From the NCBI RefSeq assembly GCF_050015995.1, contig NZ_JBNHEP010000224.1, forward strand, positions 40,747 through 104,746: a DNA stretch of 64,000 bases. Reading direction: 5' to 3'. The position numbers were made by a program, and so were the translations under genes. The stretch comes from Trichodesmium sp050015995 (lineage in GTDB: Bacteria > Cyanobacteriota > Cyanobacteriia > Cyanobacteriales > Microcoleaceae). Positions within the stretch are counted from its first letter, which is position 1. The number at the start of each line of letters is the position of its first letter. The notes beneath the pieces were generated by a model that ran no database searches, was not told the origin of the DNA, and saw nothing but the letters and a program-made list of their open reading frames with translations. Below are positions 37,583-46,321 of this stretch, piece by piece.

Positions 37583-39217
37583 TCAAACAGATACCATTGC
37601 AGCTTCTAACTTTACTATTAATTTTAAACCAAACTCTTCTTCAAACGCCTCCTTCTTATATTCCAAACTCCACAACTCCAAAGCACAATCATCTTTAGGG
37701 TCAGTAGGTCGTAACCAGATATGAAATTCCCGTTGATTTTTGTTTAACCAACATTTCACATTAGCGATCGCTCCTTTTTGTCGCCTATCTAAAGCTATCG
37801 CTAACCGCAACAATGCACTCAATTCAGATACCACTTGTTGATATTTTTTGGGTAAATTTTGATAATGCTCGTGTTTTTTCTTAGGTAAACTCTTGCGGTG
37901 ATAACGAGCTAAATTAGCAATAACTTCAATTTCAATCTGACTATACCCCAATAACTCCCCATTTCTAATCAAATAATAAGAATGTTTATGGTGATCTGAA
38001 TGACTGACATATATACCAGAGTTATGCAAAATTCCGGCTGACCATAATAATTCTCGTTCATCATATCCCCACTCATGCAGCAGTCCCTGAGTTTGGTCAA
38101 ATAAATACAACGCCCAAGAAGCAACCCGTTCGCTATATTCCATATTGACCTGATATTTTTGGGCAATTTTTAGGGTGTTACGTTGGCGAATTGAACTTTG
38201 GAAACGGAGGCGGTTGTCTATCAAACCATGATTCAACATCCAGTCAACTATTACCCCCTCCCGCAAACTTCTTTCACAGACAGTTATCGACTCCATCTCC
38301 AATAAACTCATTGCTTCCTGTAACACCACAGCACCCGCCAAAATAATTTCTGCTCGCTTTTCAGACATTCCAGGAAGCTCTAGTCTTTCAGAAATAGATA
38401 GCTTCCTCAACTTATTCACCAACTCTTCCAACTCGGCAAAACTAAACTGATAACCCCCCAGGGGAGTTGGTACATTCCCCAATTTTTCATAAGCATGAAT
38501 ACTTGCTAAAGCTTCAATAGTACCAGCAGTTCCCACTAACCGAGGTTTTTCACCTTTGTTGATGTTAGCTAATAATTCTTCTGTCGGACGTTCCAATAAA
38601 CCTCTAGTGTATGCTTGCAAATATGCAAACTGACTCTTACTAATGGGGTCAGTGGTAACAAATTCTTTCGTCAGACGTACTGCACCTACTTTTGTACTAC
38701 TTAGAGTTCTCGGTGTATCCCTATCACCTAATATCAACTCTGTCGAACCTCCACCAATATCAATAATAATATGGGGTTGGTTGTTAAATTCCATTGCTGA
38801 AAGCACCCCTAGATAAATTCGTCGTGCTTCTTCTTGACCGGAGATTAAGTTAACATATAGGTTTAACTCATCAGCTATTCTGTTGAGAAATTCTTTGCCG
38901 TTGGGTGCTTCCCGTACAGCACTGGTAGCAACTGTGATAGTTTGTTCCGCATTAGCACTTTTGGCAATTTTTTGGAAACGCTCTAAAGTAGCGATCGCTC
39001 TATCCATTACTTCTGGTTTTAAATTACCCTTCGTTCCGCAGTCTCCCAGTCTGACTGTTTCTTTGTCTCGGTCAATAATGGTAAAAGCGGGTAACCTGGG
39101 GTCAATTTTTACTACCACCAAATGTAACGAGTTGGTACCCATATCTATTGCTGCCAAGATACGGTCTTTGTTTCCTAGTGGAGTAGGAATTCTAACTAGA
39201 GGAACAGATGTAACCAT
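37583..39217 (-). CDS. ppx: Exopolyphosphatase, Ppx/GppA family
   Basis: 544-residue enzyme releasing phosphate from polyphosphate chains (or pppGpp in GppA relatives). The ASKHA-fold N-terminal half has LAAIDMGTNSLHLVVV, TVATSAVREAPNG, LISGQEEARRIYLGVL and IIDIGGGSTELILG (phosphate-binding loops). Then come the family's GTIEALA region and a C-terminal HD-like helical domain. Length is normal for the long-form enzymes. It is divergent from ubiA across the gap holding the transposon; ppx and 4-hydroxybenzoate prenyltransferase are neighbours in other cyanobacteria, so the transposon has invaded an old gene pair. Confidence 0.93.
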   Translation of the reverse strand: MVTSVPLVRIPTPLGNKDRILAAIDMGTNSLHLVVVKIDPRLPAFTIIDRDKETVRLGDCGTKGNLKPEVMDRAIATLERFQKIAKSANAEQTITVATSAVREAPNGKEFLNRIADELNLYVNLISGQEEARRIYLGVLSAMEFNNQPHIIIDIGGGSTELILGDRDTPRTLSSTKVGAVRLTKEFVTTDPISKSQFAYLQAYTRGLLERPTEELLANINKGEKPRLVGTAGTIEALASIHAYEKLGNVPTPLGGYQFSFAELEELVNKLRKLSISERLELPGMSEKRAEIILAGAVVLQEAMSLLEMESITVCERSLREGVIVDWMLNHGLIDNRLRFQSSIRQRNTLKIAQKYQVNMEYSERVASWALYLFDQTQGLLHEWGYDERELLWSAGILHNSGIYVSHSDHHKHSYYLIRNGELLGYSQIEIEVIANLARYHRKSLPKKKHEHYQNLPKKYQQVVSELSALLRLAIALDRRQKGAIANVKCWLNKNQREFHIWLRPTDPKDDCALELWSLEYKKEAFEEEFGLKLIVKLEAAMVSV

Positions 39218-39849
39218 ATAAATGTGTCCTAATTTACAAGTTTGTTAAATTTTAGATTAAATAATGTCATCTGTTTTATTATGACAAAAAATGACTAAAA
39301 TGGACTTTTACTATTGACAAATTAGGCTGCTTAAGGTATGGGCTAAGAGAAAAAACTGGTAAAACAGGCATCTTGCCTGTAACAAAAAAAAACTTGTAGC
39401 ACAGGTTTCTTAGTTGTAACAGGCGTATCTGACTCAGACAAAATCATCTATCAGGACTTACGCATAACCACTTTATAGTGCCTTTCAGATTGATTAACCT
39501 CGCGTCATAACCAAAACTCTGTAGGTGTAGCAGCCAGCAATAAGAAAGCCCCGGACCAGCAATAACGAACTTTTTGAGCCAGGATTAACTGCAACTAGAT
39601 TTATACTTGAGCCAGAATTAACTGCAACTGAGCCAGGATTATTTCCAACCAGACAGCAATAATTTTTTTGAGCCAGAATTAATTGCAACTAGACGTGTAA
39701 AGAAAACGTTCGTTTTTTTTACTCTTTTCTCTGAGCAATGACAGAAACGAAAATAGGACTTTAGAAAAGTAAAAAAACTCAGTCAAGTTATCTAAGGCAA
39801 GATATAATAATGAGTAATGAGTTTTTTGCCTCACAACTGAGGCCCACCC

Positions 39850-40413
39850 ATGTTAATTGGTTATGCCCGAGTGTCCACAGATGACCAAAACTTAAGTCTG
39901 CAAAGAGATGCCTTGCGGACTGCGGGATGCCATCGGATTTATGAAGATCGTATTAGTGGGGCATCAGCAACCAGACCTGGTTTACAAAAAGCTCTTGAAG
40001 TAGCTCGAACCGGAGATGTATTAGTTGTGTGGCGTTTAGACCGACTGGGGCGATCACTCAAAAATTTGATAGAGATAGTGGAAACCCTTTCAAAAAGAGG
40101 TATAGAGCTACAAAGCCTCACAGAAGTAATTGCTACAAACTCTAGTAGTGGTAAACTTATCTTCCACTTATTCGCAGCTTTAGCCGAATTTGAGCGTAAC
40201 CTGATTCGAGAGCGAACTCAAGTAGGCTTAAAAGCAGCTCGTGCCAGGGGACGGAAAGGTGGTCGTCCCAAAACCCTCAAACCAGCCCAGCGCCAGTTAG
40301 TAGTTAAACTTTACGATGAAAGCCAATACACCATTGATGAAATCTGTCAGATGATGGGCATCTCTAAGCCAACGCTTTACCACTACATTGCGGAGGCTAG
40401 AGGAACGACGTGA
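39850..40413 (+). CDS. Serine recombinase, resolvase/invertase family
   Basis: 187-residue site-specific recombinase that probably resolves cointegrates made by the transposon. It begins MLIGYARVSTDDQNLSLQRD with the nucleophile Ser (S9). R65 and R68 are in WRLDRLGRS, then AEFERNLIRERTQVGLKAAR, and a C-terminal helix-turn-helix DNA-binding segment (TIDEICQMMGISKPTLYHYI). Length and domain order match Tn3/Tn5053 resolvases. It overlaps the next gene by 4 bases (ATGA-type junction, GTGA), implying translational coupling. Confidence 0.95.
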   Translation: MLIGYARVSTDDQNLSLQRDALRTAGCHRIYEDRISGASATRPGLQKALEVARTGDVLVVWRLDRLGRSLKNLIEIVETLSKRGIELQSLTEVIATNSSSGKLIFHLFAALAEFERNLIRERTQVGLKAARARGRKGGRPKTLKPAQRQLVVKLYDESQYTIDEICQMMGISKPTLYHYIAEARGTT

Positions 40414-40910
40414 GCCGCAAACAAATTCCTTCTGAAGCACTCGTTCAACTACGCTCTAGACTGGAACTCTTACCAGAGCGTTCGCGGGAGCGTCGCGAAC
40501 TAATTGAAGAAGCTTCTGCTAACTATGGTGTGTCAGTAGATACTCTATATCGTAGTTTACGAAGACAACAAAAGCCCAAAGCTATTCAGCGTTCCGACAA
40601 AGGAAAACCTCGTAAATTAACCCGCTCAGAAATGGAGAACTACTGCGAAGTCGTAGCAGCCATGAAAATCCGCACCAACAACTCCAAAGGGCGACACCTT
40701 TCCACAGCACGAGCCATTGAACTACTAGAAGAATATGGCATAGAAACTCCAGACGGTTTCATTCAACCACCAAAAGAACTGCTGAAAAAAAGCACGGTCA
40801 ACTATTATCTCAAAGCTTGGGGATATGACCACACTTCACTCACCCGACAGCCACCAGCAGTGCGCTTTCAAGAAGAAGATAGTGCAATGAATGCTGGCAC
40901 TTTGACTTGA
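40410..40910 (+). CDS. Transposase N-terminal DNA-binding part (TniA/Mu-like)
   Basis: 166-residue basic protein with helix-turn-helix domains (IEEASANYGVSVDTLYRSL, then STARAIELLEEYGI and KKSTVNYYLKAWGYD), the recognition half of a rve-type transposase. The start is GTG overlapping the resolvase stop. The TGA at 40908 comes just where the catalytic domain should begin. The neighbouring frame, open from 40883, reads CWHFDLSHSDLKF, which carries the first Asp of the DDE triad. So the full transposase needs a frame change between about 40883 and 40907, or the gene is broken. Confidence 0.85.
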   Translation: MSRKQIPSEALVQLRSRLELLPERSRERRELIEEASANYGVSVDTLYRSLRRQQKPKAIQRSDKGKPRKLTRSEMENYCEVVAAMKIRTNNSKGRHLSTARAIELLEEYGIETPDGFIQPPKELLKKSTVNYYLKAWGYDHTSLTRQPPAVRFQEEDSAMNAGTLT

Positions 40911-42070
40911 GCCATTCCGACTTAAAATTTCTCTTGCAACCCCCTTGGGTGCAGTCTGGGCGAGAAAAACCACAATTAATGCTCTATAGTGTTGTCGATG
41001 ACCGCAGTGGTGCTTGTTATCAAGAATATCGCTGTGCTTATGGCGAAGACGCGGAAACTGCTTTACGGTTCTTGTTTAACGCCATGAATGCTAAAACCAT
41101 TGAAGGTTTTTCGTTTCAAGGCATCCCACAAATGCTCTACACCGATAATGGTCCGATCGCCAAGAGTCGAGTATTTCAGAATGTGATGGACTGTCTGGGA
41201 GTAAAAGTAGTAACTCACCTACCGAACGGTAAAGATGGCAGGCGAGTTACAGCACGAGCTAAAGGGAAAGTCGAGCGCCCTTTTCGCACCATTAAGGAAG
41301 CTCACGAAACCCTCTACCACTTCCACCAACCGGAAACTGAAGTTGAAGCCAACCGTTGGTTACATCAGTATTTGCTCAACTACAACAGTCAGCCTCACCG
41401 TCAGGAAAACCATTCTCGCATTGAAGACTGGCGTCTACATCTCCCCAAGACAGGATTACTGCAAATGTGTAGCTGGGAACGCTTTTGTACCTTTGCCAGG
41501 GAACCTGAGCAGAGAAAAGTTGATGGTTGTGCGCGAATCTCTGTTGAAGGAGTGGCTTACGAAGTTGACCCAGATTTAGCAGGAGAAAAGGTGATTCTCT
41601 GGTGGGGGTTATTCGACAACGAGTTGTATGTGGAAAAGGAGGAAAAAAGATATGGCCCCTATTTACCAGTAGATGGCCCTATTCCCCTACATCGCTATCG
41701 CCAATTCAAGAAAAGTCAAACTCAACAACGAGCTGATAGAATTGAAGCTCTCTCAAAAAAATTGGTTCTGCCGACTGCTGCCTGGCAAGGAGACGGGGAA
41801 TTCCAGTTCTTTGCTCAAACTCAAACAGCACCAGGATTAACTGTAGTTCCTTTTATTGACCCCGACCCCTTCCAAGAATTTACCTATCCCACAGTATTGG
41901 CAGCCAAGGGTGCTATTGCTGACTACCTAGCTTTGCCCTTAGCTCGTTTATCTGAAGGAGAGCGGGCTTTTATCGACGACTTGTTAAAAGAAACTTTAGA
42001 AAAACAAGTGATTTTGGAAAGGGTGCAGCACTACTTTCAGAGTGGGAGGCGGAACAAAGATGTTGACTGA
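40907..42070 (+). CDS. DDE (rve-core) transposase catalytic part
   Basis: 387-residue catalytic domain. It has YTDNGPIAKS with the second catalytic Asp, KGKVERPFRTIKEAHETLYHF with the Glu, and a C-terminal beta-barrel region (ISVEGVAYEVDPDLAG), as in TniA, IS481-like and Mu-type enzymes. The first Asp lies upstream of the TTG at 40907, in codon 40904-40906 (WHFDLSHSD), so the piece beginning at 40907 would be catalytically incomplete. The true open frame starts at 40883. It overlaps the ATPase start by 11 bases. Confidence 0.88.
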   Translation: MSHSDLKFLLQPPWVQSGREKPQLMLYSVVDDRSGACYQEYRCAYGEDAETALRFLFNAMNAKTIEGFSFQGIPQMLYTDNGPIAKSRVFQNVMDCLGVKVVTHLPNGKDGRRVTARAKGKVERPFRTIKEAHETLYHFHQPETEVEANRWLHQYLLNYNSQPHRQENHSRIEDWRLHLPKTGLLQMCSWERFCTFAREPEQRKVDGCARISVEGVAYEVDPDLAGEKVILWWGLFDNELYVEKEEKRYGPYLPVDGPIPLHRYRQFKKSQTQQRADRIEALSKKLVLPTAAWQGDGEFQFFAQTQTAPGLTVVPFIDPDPFQEFTYPTVLAAKGAIADYLALPLARLSEGERAFIDDLLKETLEKQVILERVQHYFQSGRRNKDVD

Positions 42071-43031
42071 AGTGCAGCAATTTTTCGGCTTAGTCAAGGA
42101 ATTTCGGCGGGCGGGTTACTATGAAACAGAACACCTGCGCCGTTTATTCACAGAGATTTCTGCTGCAATTCGTATGGGAAAATTAATTGCCATCACAGGG
42201 GTTGTAGGCTGTGGTAAGACTGTTACTATGAGACGTTTACAGGCAGCTTTGAAGCTTGAAGGGAAAATCTGGGTATCTCAATCTTTATCAGTGGATAAAA
42301 ACCGAACCACATTACCGAGTTTGATTGCAGCCTTATTCTATGATTTATCTTCAGATAAACAGGTAAAGATTCCTAGTTCTGGAGAAAAGCGGGAGCGCGA
42401 ACTGCGAGAACTGTTTCGCAAGGGAAAGAAGCCAGTTGCACTCTTTATTGATGAAGCCCATGACTTACACTATAGTACCTTAACCGGACTCAAGCGTTTG
42501 ATAGAGGTGGTAGAAGATGGAGGAGGTACTCTCTCAATTGTGTTAGGCGGTCATCCTAAACTTAAGAATGACTTGCGTCGTCCAACAATGGAGGAAATCG
42601 GCTATCGCACTGCCGTCTTTTCCTTGGATAGTATTGGTGGTTGCCAGGGGGAATACATCCAATGGCTTTTGGGAGAATGTGTGGCAGAATATACACCCCT
42701 TTCTGAATTAATTGTTCCTGAAGCTGTTGATGAACTAGCAAAAAAATTGAGAACGCCTTTACAAATTCAACAGCACTTATCTTTAGCTTTTGACCAAGCT
42801 TACCGTCTGGGTGAAAAGCCTGTAACTGTAGCGGTGATTGAATCAATTCTTTCTAAACAGATTGATGAGTTAGAACCAACTTTAACTCGTCATGGCTATA
42901 ACGTCAAAAGTCTGTCTGAACAGTTTAATGCTAAACCAGGGGAGATTCGTTCTTTGTTTCGTGGTCAACTTGAACCTAGTCGCGCCCGTGAGTTGCAGGA
43001 ACAGATGTTGGCTGCTGGACTACCTTTGTAG
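42060..43031 (+). CDS. AAA+ ATPase, TniB/ExeA-like transposition protein
   Basis: 323-residue regulator expected to bind target DNA and activate the transposase. It has a Walker A motif ITGVVGCGKTVTMRR, a Walker B LFIDEAHDLHYSTL, sensor-like IVLGGHPKL and a C-terminal lid with a helix-turn-helix-like tail (KSLSEQFNAKPGEIRSL). I start at ATG 42060, preceded by GGGAGGCGG, which overlaps the transposase end; the GTG at 42042 is an alternative. The three- or four-gene order resolvase, transposase, ATPase is that of Tn5053/Tn552-type transposons. Confidence 0.88.
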   Translation: MLTEVQQFFGLVKEFRRAGYYETEHLRRLFTEISAAIRMGKLIAITGVVGCGKTVTMRRLQAALKLEGKIWVSQSLSVDKNRTTLPSLIAALFYDLSSDKQVKIPSSGEKRERELRELFRKGKKPVALFIDEAHDLHYSTLTGLKRLIEVVEDGGGTLSIVLGGHPKLKNDLRRPTMEEIGYRTAVFSLDSIGGCQGEYIQWLLGECVAEYTPLSELIVPEAVDELAKKLRTPLQIQQHLSLAFDQAYRLGEKPVTVAVIESILSKQIDELEPTLTRHGYNVKSLSEQFNAKPGEIRSLFRGQLEPSRARELQEQMLAAGLPL

Positions 43032-43279
43032 GGACTATTTTCTCCAAACTCCATCAACAGTTTTTGAGGCTCTGTCAGCTTTACGGCTTAAAGAATGCCG
43101 TATCATAGCGTTCTAGTTGCATTTAATTCTGGCCGAAAAAAGTTATTGCTGGCTAGTTGCAAATAATCCTGGCTCAGTTGCAGTTAATTCTGGCTCAAGT
43201 ATAAATCTAGTTGCAGTTAATCCTGGCTCAAAAAGTTCCTTATTGCTGGTCCGGGGCTTTCTTATTGCTGGCTGCTACA

Positions 43280-43361
43280 CTTAGGGGTTCTATAGGCGAC
43301 AAATCTGGAGAGTAAGCTGGTAAGAATATTAATTTGGCTCCTGCTGAGTTAATTAATTCTT
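43280..43361 (-). pseudogene. 82-bp fragment of another IS630 transposase
   Basis: On the minus strand it reads INSAGAKLIFLPAYSPDLSP then IEPLS, the YSPDL.PIE signature of IS630-type transposases including the last catalytic Glu. It is boxed between the transposon's right end and a second, inverted left end, so it is a scrap of earlier mobile DNA. Confidence 0.8.
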
Positions 43362-43544
43362 CGTTTTCTTTACACGTCTAGTTGCATTTAATTCTGGCTC
43401 AAAAAATTTATTGCTGTCTGGTTGCATTTAATTCTGGCTCAGTTGCAGTTAATTCTGGCTCAAATAATAATCTAGTTGCAATTAATCCTGGCTGAAAATG
43501 ATCCTTATTGCTGGTCCGGGGCTTTCTTATTGCTGGCTGCTACA
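43362..43544 (-). mobile_element. Solo inverted left end of a second transposon copy
   Basis: CGTTTTCTTTACACGTCTAG and the following TTGC..TTAATTCTGGCTCA motifs match the reverse complement of 39526-39709, the left end of the Tn5053-like element, down to GGCTGCTACA. No genes of that second copy remain. It shows at least two insertion events at this spot. Confidence 0.8.
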
Positions 43545-43695
43545 AATAATAAAATCTTTGTAGCAGAGTAGCTGTACTACACGCTTTATGCGTAACTCCT
43601 GTAAACTTTAAAAAAGTTGACCAAACAATAAGGTCTCAAGCCTCCGGGTTGAGCCAGAGGTTCTAATAACTGATAATTAATAACTGATAACTAAA

Positions 43696-44577
43696 ATGAC
43701 CCAATCTGCTCCAACTCAATCAGAATCAACCTTGATGACAGTCATCAGACTTCTGAGATGGAATAAACCTGCCGGACGTTTTATTTTAATGATTCCTGCC
43801 CTATGGGCCGTATTTTTAGCTACCCACGCCATGCCACCCATACCATTAGTAGGAGTAATAGTAGTAGGGACATTTGCTACCAGTGCCGCAGGTTGTGTAA
43901 TTAATGATTTGTGGGACCGGGATATTGACCCAGAAGTAGAGAGAACTCGCGATCGCCCCCTTGCTTCCCGCGCTCTGAGCATTCAAACAGGTATTGTTAT
44001 TGCGATTATTGCCTTTGCTTGTGCTGGAGTTATCGCCCTATATCTCAACCCCCTAAGTTTTTGGTTATCTGTAGCAGCAGTTCCAGTAATTATTTGCTAT
44101 CCCTTGGCAAAACGGTTTTTTCCAGTACCCCAGTTAGTGTTATCTATTGCTTGGGGTTTTGCCGTGTTAATTAGTTGGAGTGCTGCTGTCGCTGAGTTAG
44201 ATACTGCAACTTGGATATTGTGGGGTGCAACTATTGTTTGGACATTGGGTTTTGATACAGTTTATGCCATGAGCGATCGCGAGGACGATCGACTTTTAGG
44301 TGTTAATTCTAGCGCTCTATTTTTTGGTGAATATGCTACTAATGCTGTGGGTATATTTTTCTTTTTAACTGCTGTTTTCTTAGGGTTATTAGGAATAGAA
44401 ATGGAGCTACATATTGGCTTTTGGATAACCCTTGGAATTGCTACAGTTTTTTGGTTTACTCAATATGGAAAATTACGGCAAGAAGATATTTTGAAACCTT
44501 ACGCTCAGATATTCAGACAAAATGTTTGGATTGGTTTTATCTTATTAGCTGGCATGATTATAGGTTTCATTTTTTGA
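43696..44577 (+). CDS. ubiA: 4-hydroxybenzoate polyprenyltransferase (UbiA family)
   Basis: Integral membrane prenyltransferase that attaches the solanesyl chain to 4-hydroxybenzoate, the committed step of cyanobacterial plastoquinone synthesis. The 293-residue protein has eight to nine hydrophobic helices. The two Asp-rich Mg-diphosphate motifs are NDLWDRDIDPEVERTRDRPL (N70, D71, D75) and DTVYAMSDREDDRLLG (about 185-200). It is divergent from ppx; the intervening space is filled by transposon and MITE sequences that separate it from any original upstream regulatory DNA. ATG at 43696 gives the typical short polar N-terminus. Confidence 0.93.
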   Translation: MTQSAPTQSESTLMTVIRLLRWNKPAGRFILMIPALWAVFLATHAMPPIPLVGVIVVGTFATSAAGCVINDLWDRDIDPEVERTRDRPLASRALSIQTGIVIAIIAFACAGVIALYLNPLSFWLSVAAVPVIICYPLAKRFFPVPQLVLSIAWGFAVLISWSAAVAELDTATWILWGATIVWTLGFDTVYAMSDREDDRLLGVNSSALFFGEYATNAVGIFFFLTAVFLGLLGIEMELHIGFWITLGIATVFWFTQYGKLRQEDILKPYAQIFRQNVWIGFILLAGMIIGFIF

Positions 44578-44776
44578 ACAAAAATATAGTTTTTATAAGT
44601 ACGCATAAACCTGGTTTATTAATAAAAATTCTGTGAAAAACAATAGTCATAGCAATAAACCCGGTTTCTTGTTTGGTTGCGTAAGTGCGAAGCAGAAACC
44701 TGGTCGATATACAAAATTAACTGTTTATTTGAGATGCTAGCTCGCCATATCAAATCCAGATAATTACTATACCTAA

Positions 44777-44851
44777 GTCATTGCGACTGGAACGAAGTGG
44801 AAGGAAGCAATCTCAGGGGTTTAAGAAATTGCTTCCTATCGTCGCAATGAC
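44777..44851. repeat. 75-bp palindromic repeat
   Basis: Nested inverted arms: GTCATTGCGAC with GTCGCAATGAC outside, AGGAAGCAAT with ATTGCTTCCT inside, loop CTCAGGGGTTTAAGAA. It could fold as a long hairpin. It lies in the gene-poor stretch 44578-45470, which otherwise shows AT-rich DNA and no supported gene. Confidence 0.75.
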
Positions 44852-45479
44852 GACTGTTCAATCGGATTCTATATCACAAATTATTTAATTTTCCTAACCT
44901 GAAAAACTATAGCAACCCTAAATTGATTGTGACAATTTTTATAATAATTAATTTGAGCTGAAAACCTTGAAAATTATGACTTCTGACTCCTGACACCTAA
45001 GTGCCACTAAAGTATTACAACTTAAATAGGATTGCTATATGATGCTTTTTCAGATGCCATTTGAAAATACTATAAAAAACTTTTTTAACAAGAAACCTAC
45101 AAAAAAAACAACAGTTTCATACCCCCCTACAATAATCAACATTCCTATAAAAGTGACAATAAATGAGTTAATATATCCTACATCCTTTTTAGTTTCAAGT
45201 AAGTTTTCTTAGTATTCATTCAGCTTGATAATAAATTCATCTTTATTTAAAGAATTTCCAGATTGAACAAATTATTCACGTCTTAACAAATCTTCTTGAT
45301 ATTTTTCAAAATTTTGAATATATTTATTTTTTTCTAAATTAAGTGCTTTATTATATTGATTTATATTATATTGCCTATTAAGACAGGGACGTAATTATTA
45401 CCAGTAAAAAAAAATACTGTAATTCTAGATAAAAAATATATTTTATTTTCTTGTTCTTTATTCATGATAATTAGAACAT

Positions 45480-45768
45480 TTAACTTACATTATAAAAGCA
45501 AATAATTGCTCCTATAACTCCTCCTACATATGTTACTGAAGATATCAATAAAGTGCCCAGCTTATCCTCATTATTTTTAATAAATATATAGATAATATAA
45601 CCAATAAAAATAAGAGTTAAAATGATCAATAAACTAAAGTAATATTTCCTTTTTATAATCTTCTATTATCGTTACCGTACCTTTTAAAAAGTTGAGAAAT
45701 CTTCCAAACAAGTTAAGGGAAACTAACCACATCAAAAATTGTACTAATGGCTTTGTTACCTTATCCAT
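45480..45768 (-). pseudogene. Small membrane protein, frameshifted
   Basis: From ATG 45766-45768 the minus strand reads MDKVTKPLVQFLMWLVSLNL, GRFLNFLKGTVTIIEDYKKE and stops (TAG, 45634). One base over, the frame continues YYFSLLIILTLIFIGYIIYI, FIKNNEDKLGTLLISSVTYV, then GGVIGAIICFYNVS and TAA at 45480-45482. Together they would give about 100 residues with two membrane helices. A further short ORF (MNKEQENKIYFLSRITVFF) follows at 45464 and also breaks at an A9 run. Family unknown. Confidence 0.5.
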
Positions 45769-46104
45769 GAGAAGTTAAAACATCTTAATTAAGTTACCTT
45801 CCCATATTATCATAATAAAAATATTTTAAACCTGAAAAATGTGTTGATTCTTGATAGGTTTGCAACATCATAGTGTGAATTCTGCCAGTAAATCTGTAAA
45901 ATATGCGAATGATTTAACTGGTATTTTGCCTGGTAATAGTCTTATTTCTCTTTTGTTCATACCCAATTTCGTCAAAGTTATACCTATGGGCAAGGTTAAT
46001 TTTAAAGAAAATATAAGTTTAATGACAAAATATTAAAATTCCCCACGAACTCTTAAAAACTTGTTATTTTAAGAAAACATTTAAAAAACTGTTAAAAACA
46101 AACT

Positions 46105-46224
46105 ATGAAAGTATCAAATTCTTCAGTACATCTAGGTCAATCAATATCCCTAGGAATTGTTTTATTACTAATGAGTCTTGGGATTATGCTTTTGACAGCT
46201 ATAATGATAGCAAATGGTAGTTAA
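46105..46224 (+). CDS. 39-residue single-span membrane protein
   Basis: MKVSNSSVHLGQSISLGIVL followed by LLMSLGIMLLTAIMIANGS: a short polar N-terminus, then one long hydrophobic helix. It is too short for most gene callers. A perfect 8-bp terminator-like hairpin begins 10 bp after the stop, which supports transcription on this strand. It resembles in size the small subunits of photosynthetic complexes, but I cannot match it to any (PsbX, PetN, PsbI, PsbM were considered). No clear Shine-Dalgarno. Confidence 0.55.
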   Translation: MKVSNSSVHLGQSISLGIVLLLMSLGIMLLTAIMIANGS

Positions 46225-46234
46225 ACAAAATAAT

Positions 46235-46256
46235 AGACCTCTTGGGTGAGAGGTCT
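46235..46256 (+). terminator. Hairpin between the small membrane protein and the PHP gene
   Basis: AGACCTCT - 6 bases - AGAGGTCT, a perfect 8-bp stem followed by AGTTAGTCTAATTTG. It could serve both the 46105 gene and, on the other strand, the convergent PHP gene ending at 46322. Confidence 0.6.
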
Positions 46257-46321
46257 AGTTAGTCTAATTTGTAAGATAGTTTTAGTTTTGATGAATAGGG
46301 TGGGATAGTGGCATTCCCACC

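Larger units (their letters stand above)
39526..43279 (+). mobile_element. Tn5053-like (TniA/TniB/resolvase) transposon
   Basis: 3.75-kb unit bounded by inverted ends starting TGTAGCAGCCAGCAATAAG (39526) and finishing at GGCTGCTACA (43279), almost identical over 40 bp. Inside each end are several copies of a roughly 20-bp motif GAGCCAGRATTAAYTGCAAC plus CAGCAATAA, the usual multiple transposase-binding sites of Tn7/Tn5053/Mu-type elements. Genes: serine resolvase, DDE transposase in two frames, AAA ATPase. There is no TniQ and no cargo. No 5-bp target duplication is found at either possible right boundary. Confidence 0.85.
39452..43601. repeat. MITE-like inverted ends bracketing the transposon
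   Basis: CAGGACTTACGCATAA (39452-39467) and TTATGCGTAACTCCTG (43586-43601) are inverted repeats with one mismatch in 16. Between them remain about 58 bp to the left and 57 bp to the right of the transposon sequences. CAGGACTTACGCA also occurs singly near 63672. The simplest reading is an older MITE of about 130 bp into which the transposon inserted. Confidence 0.6.

Noticed and set aside
42562..42846. 94-codon minus-strand ORF
   Set aside because: Shadow of the transposition ATPase gene on the other strand.
39521..43549. 5-bp target duplication of the Tn5053-like element
   Set aside because: The left flank GTAGG matches neither the inner right flank (CTTAG) nor the outer one (AATAA).
43620..43670. 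Possible tRNA-like arm (CCTCCGGGTTGAGCCAGAGG)
   Set aside because: No cloverleaf or GTTCRA arm could be formed around it; no tRNA was found anywhere in the window.
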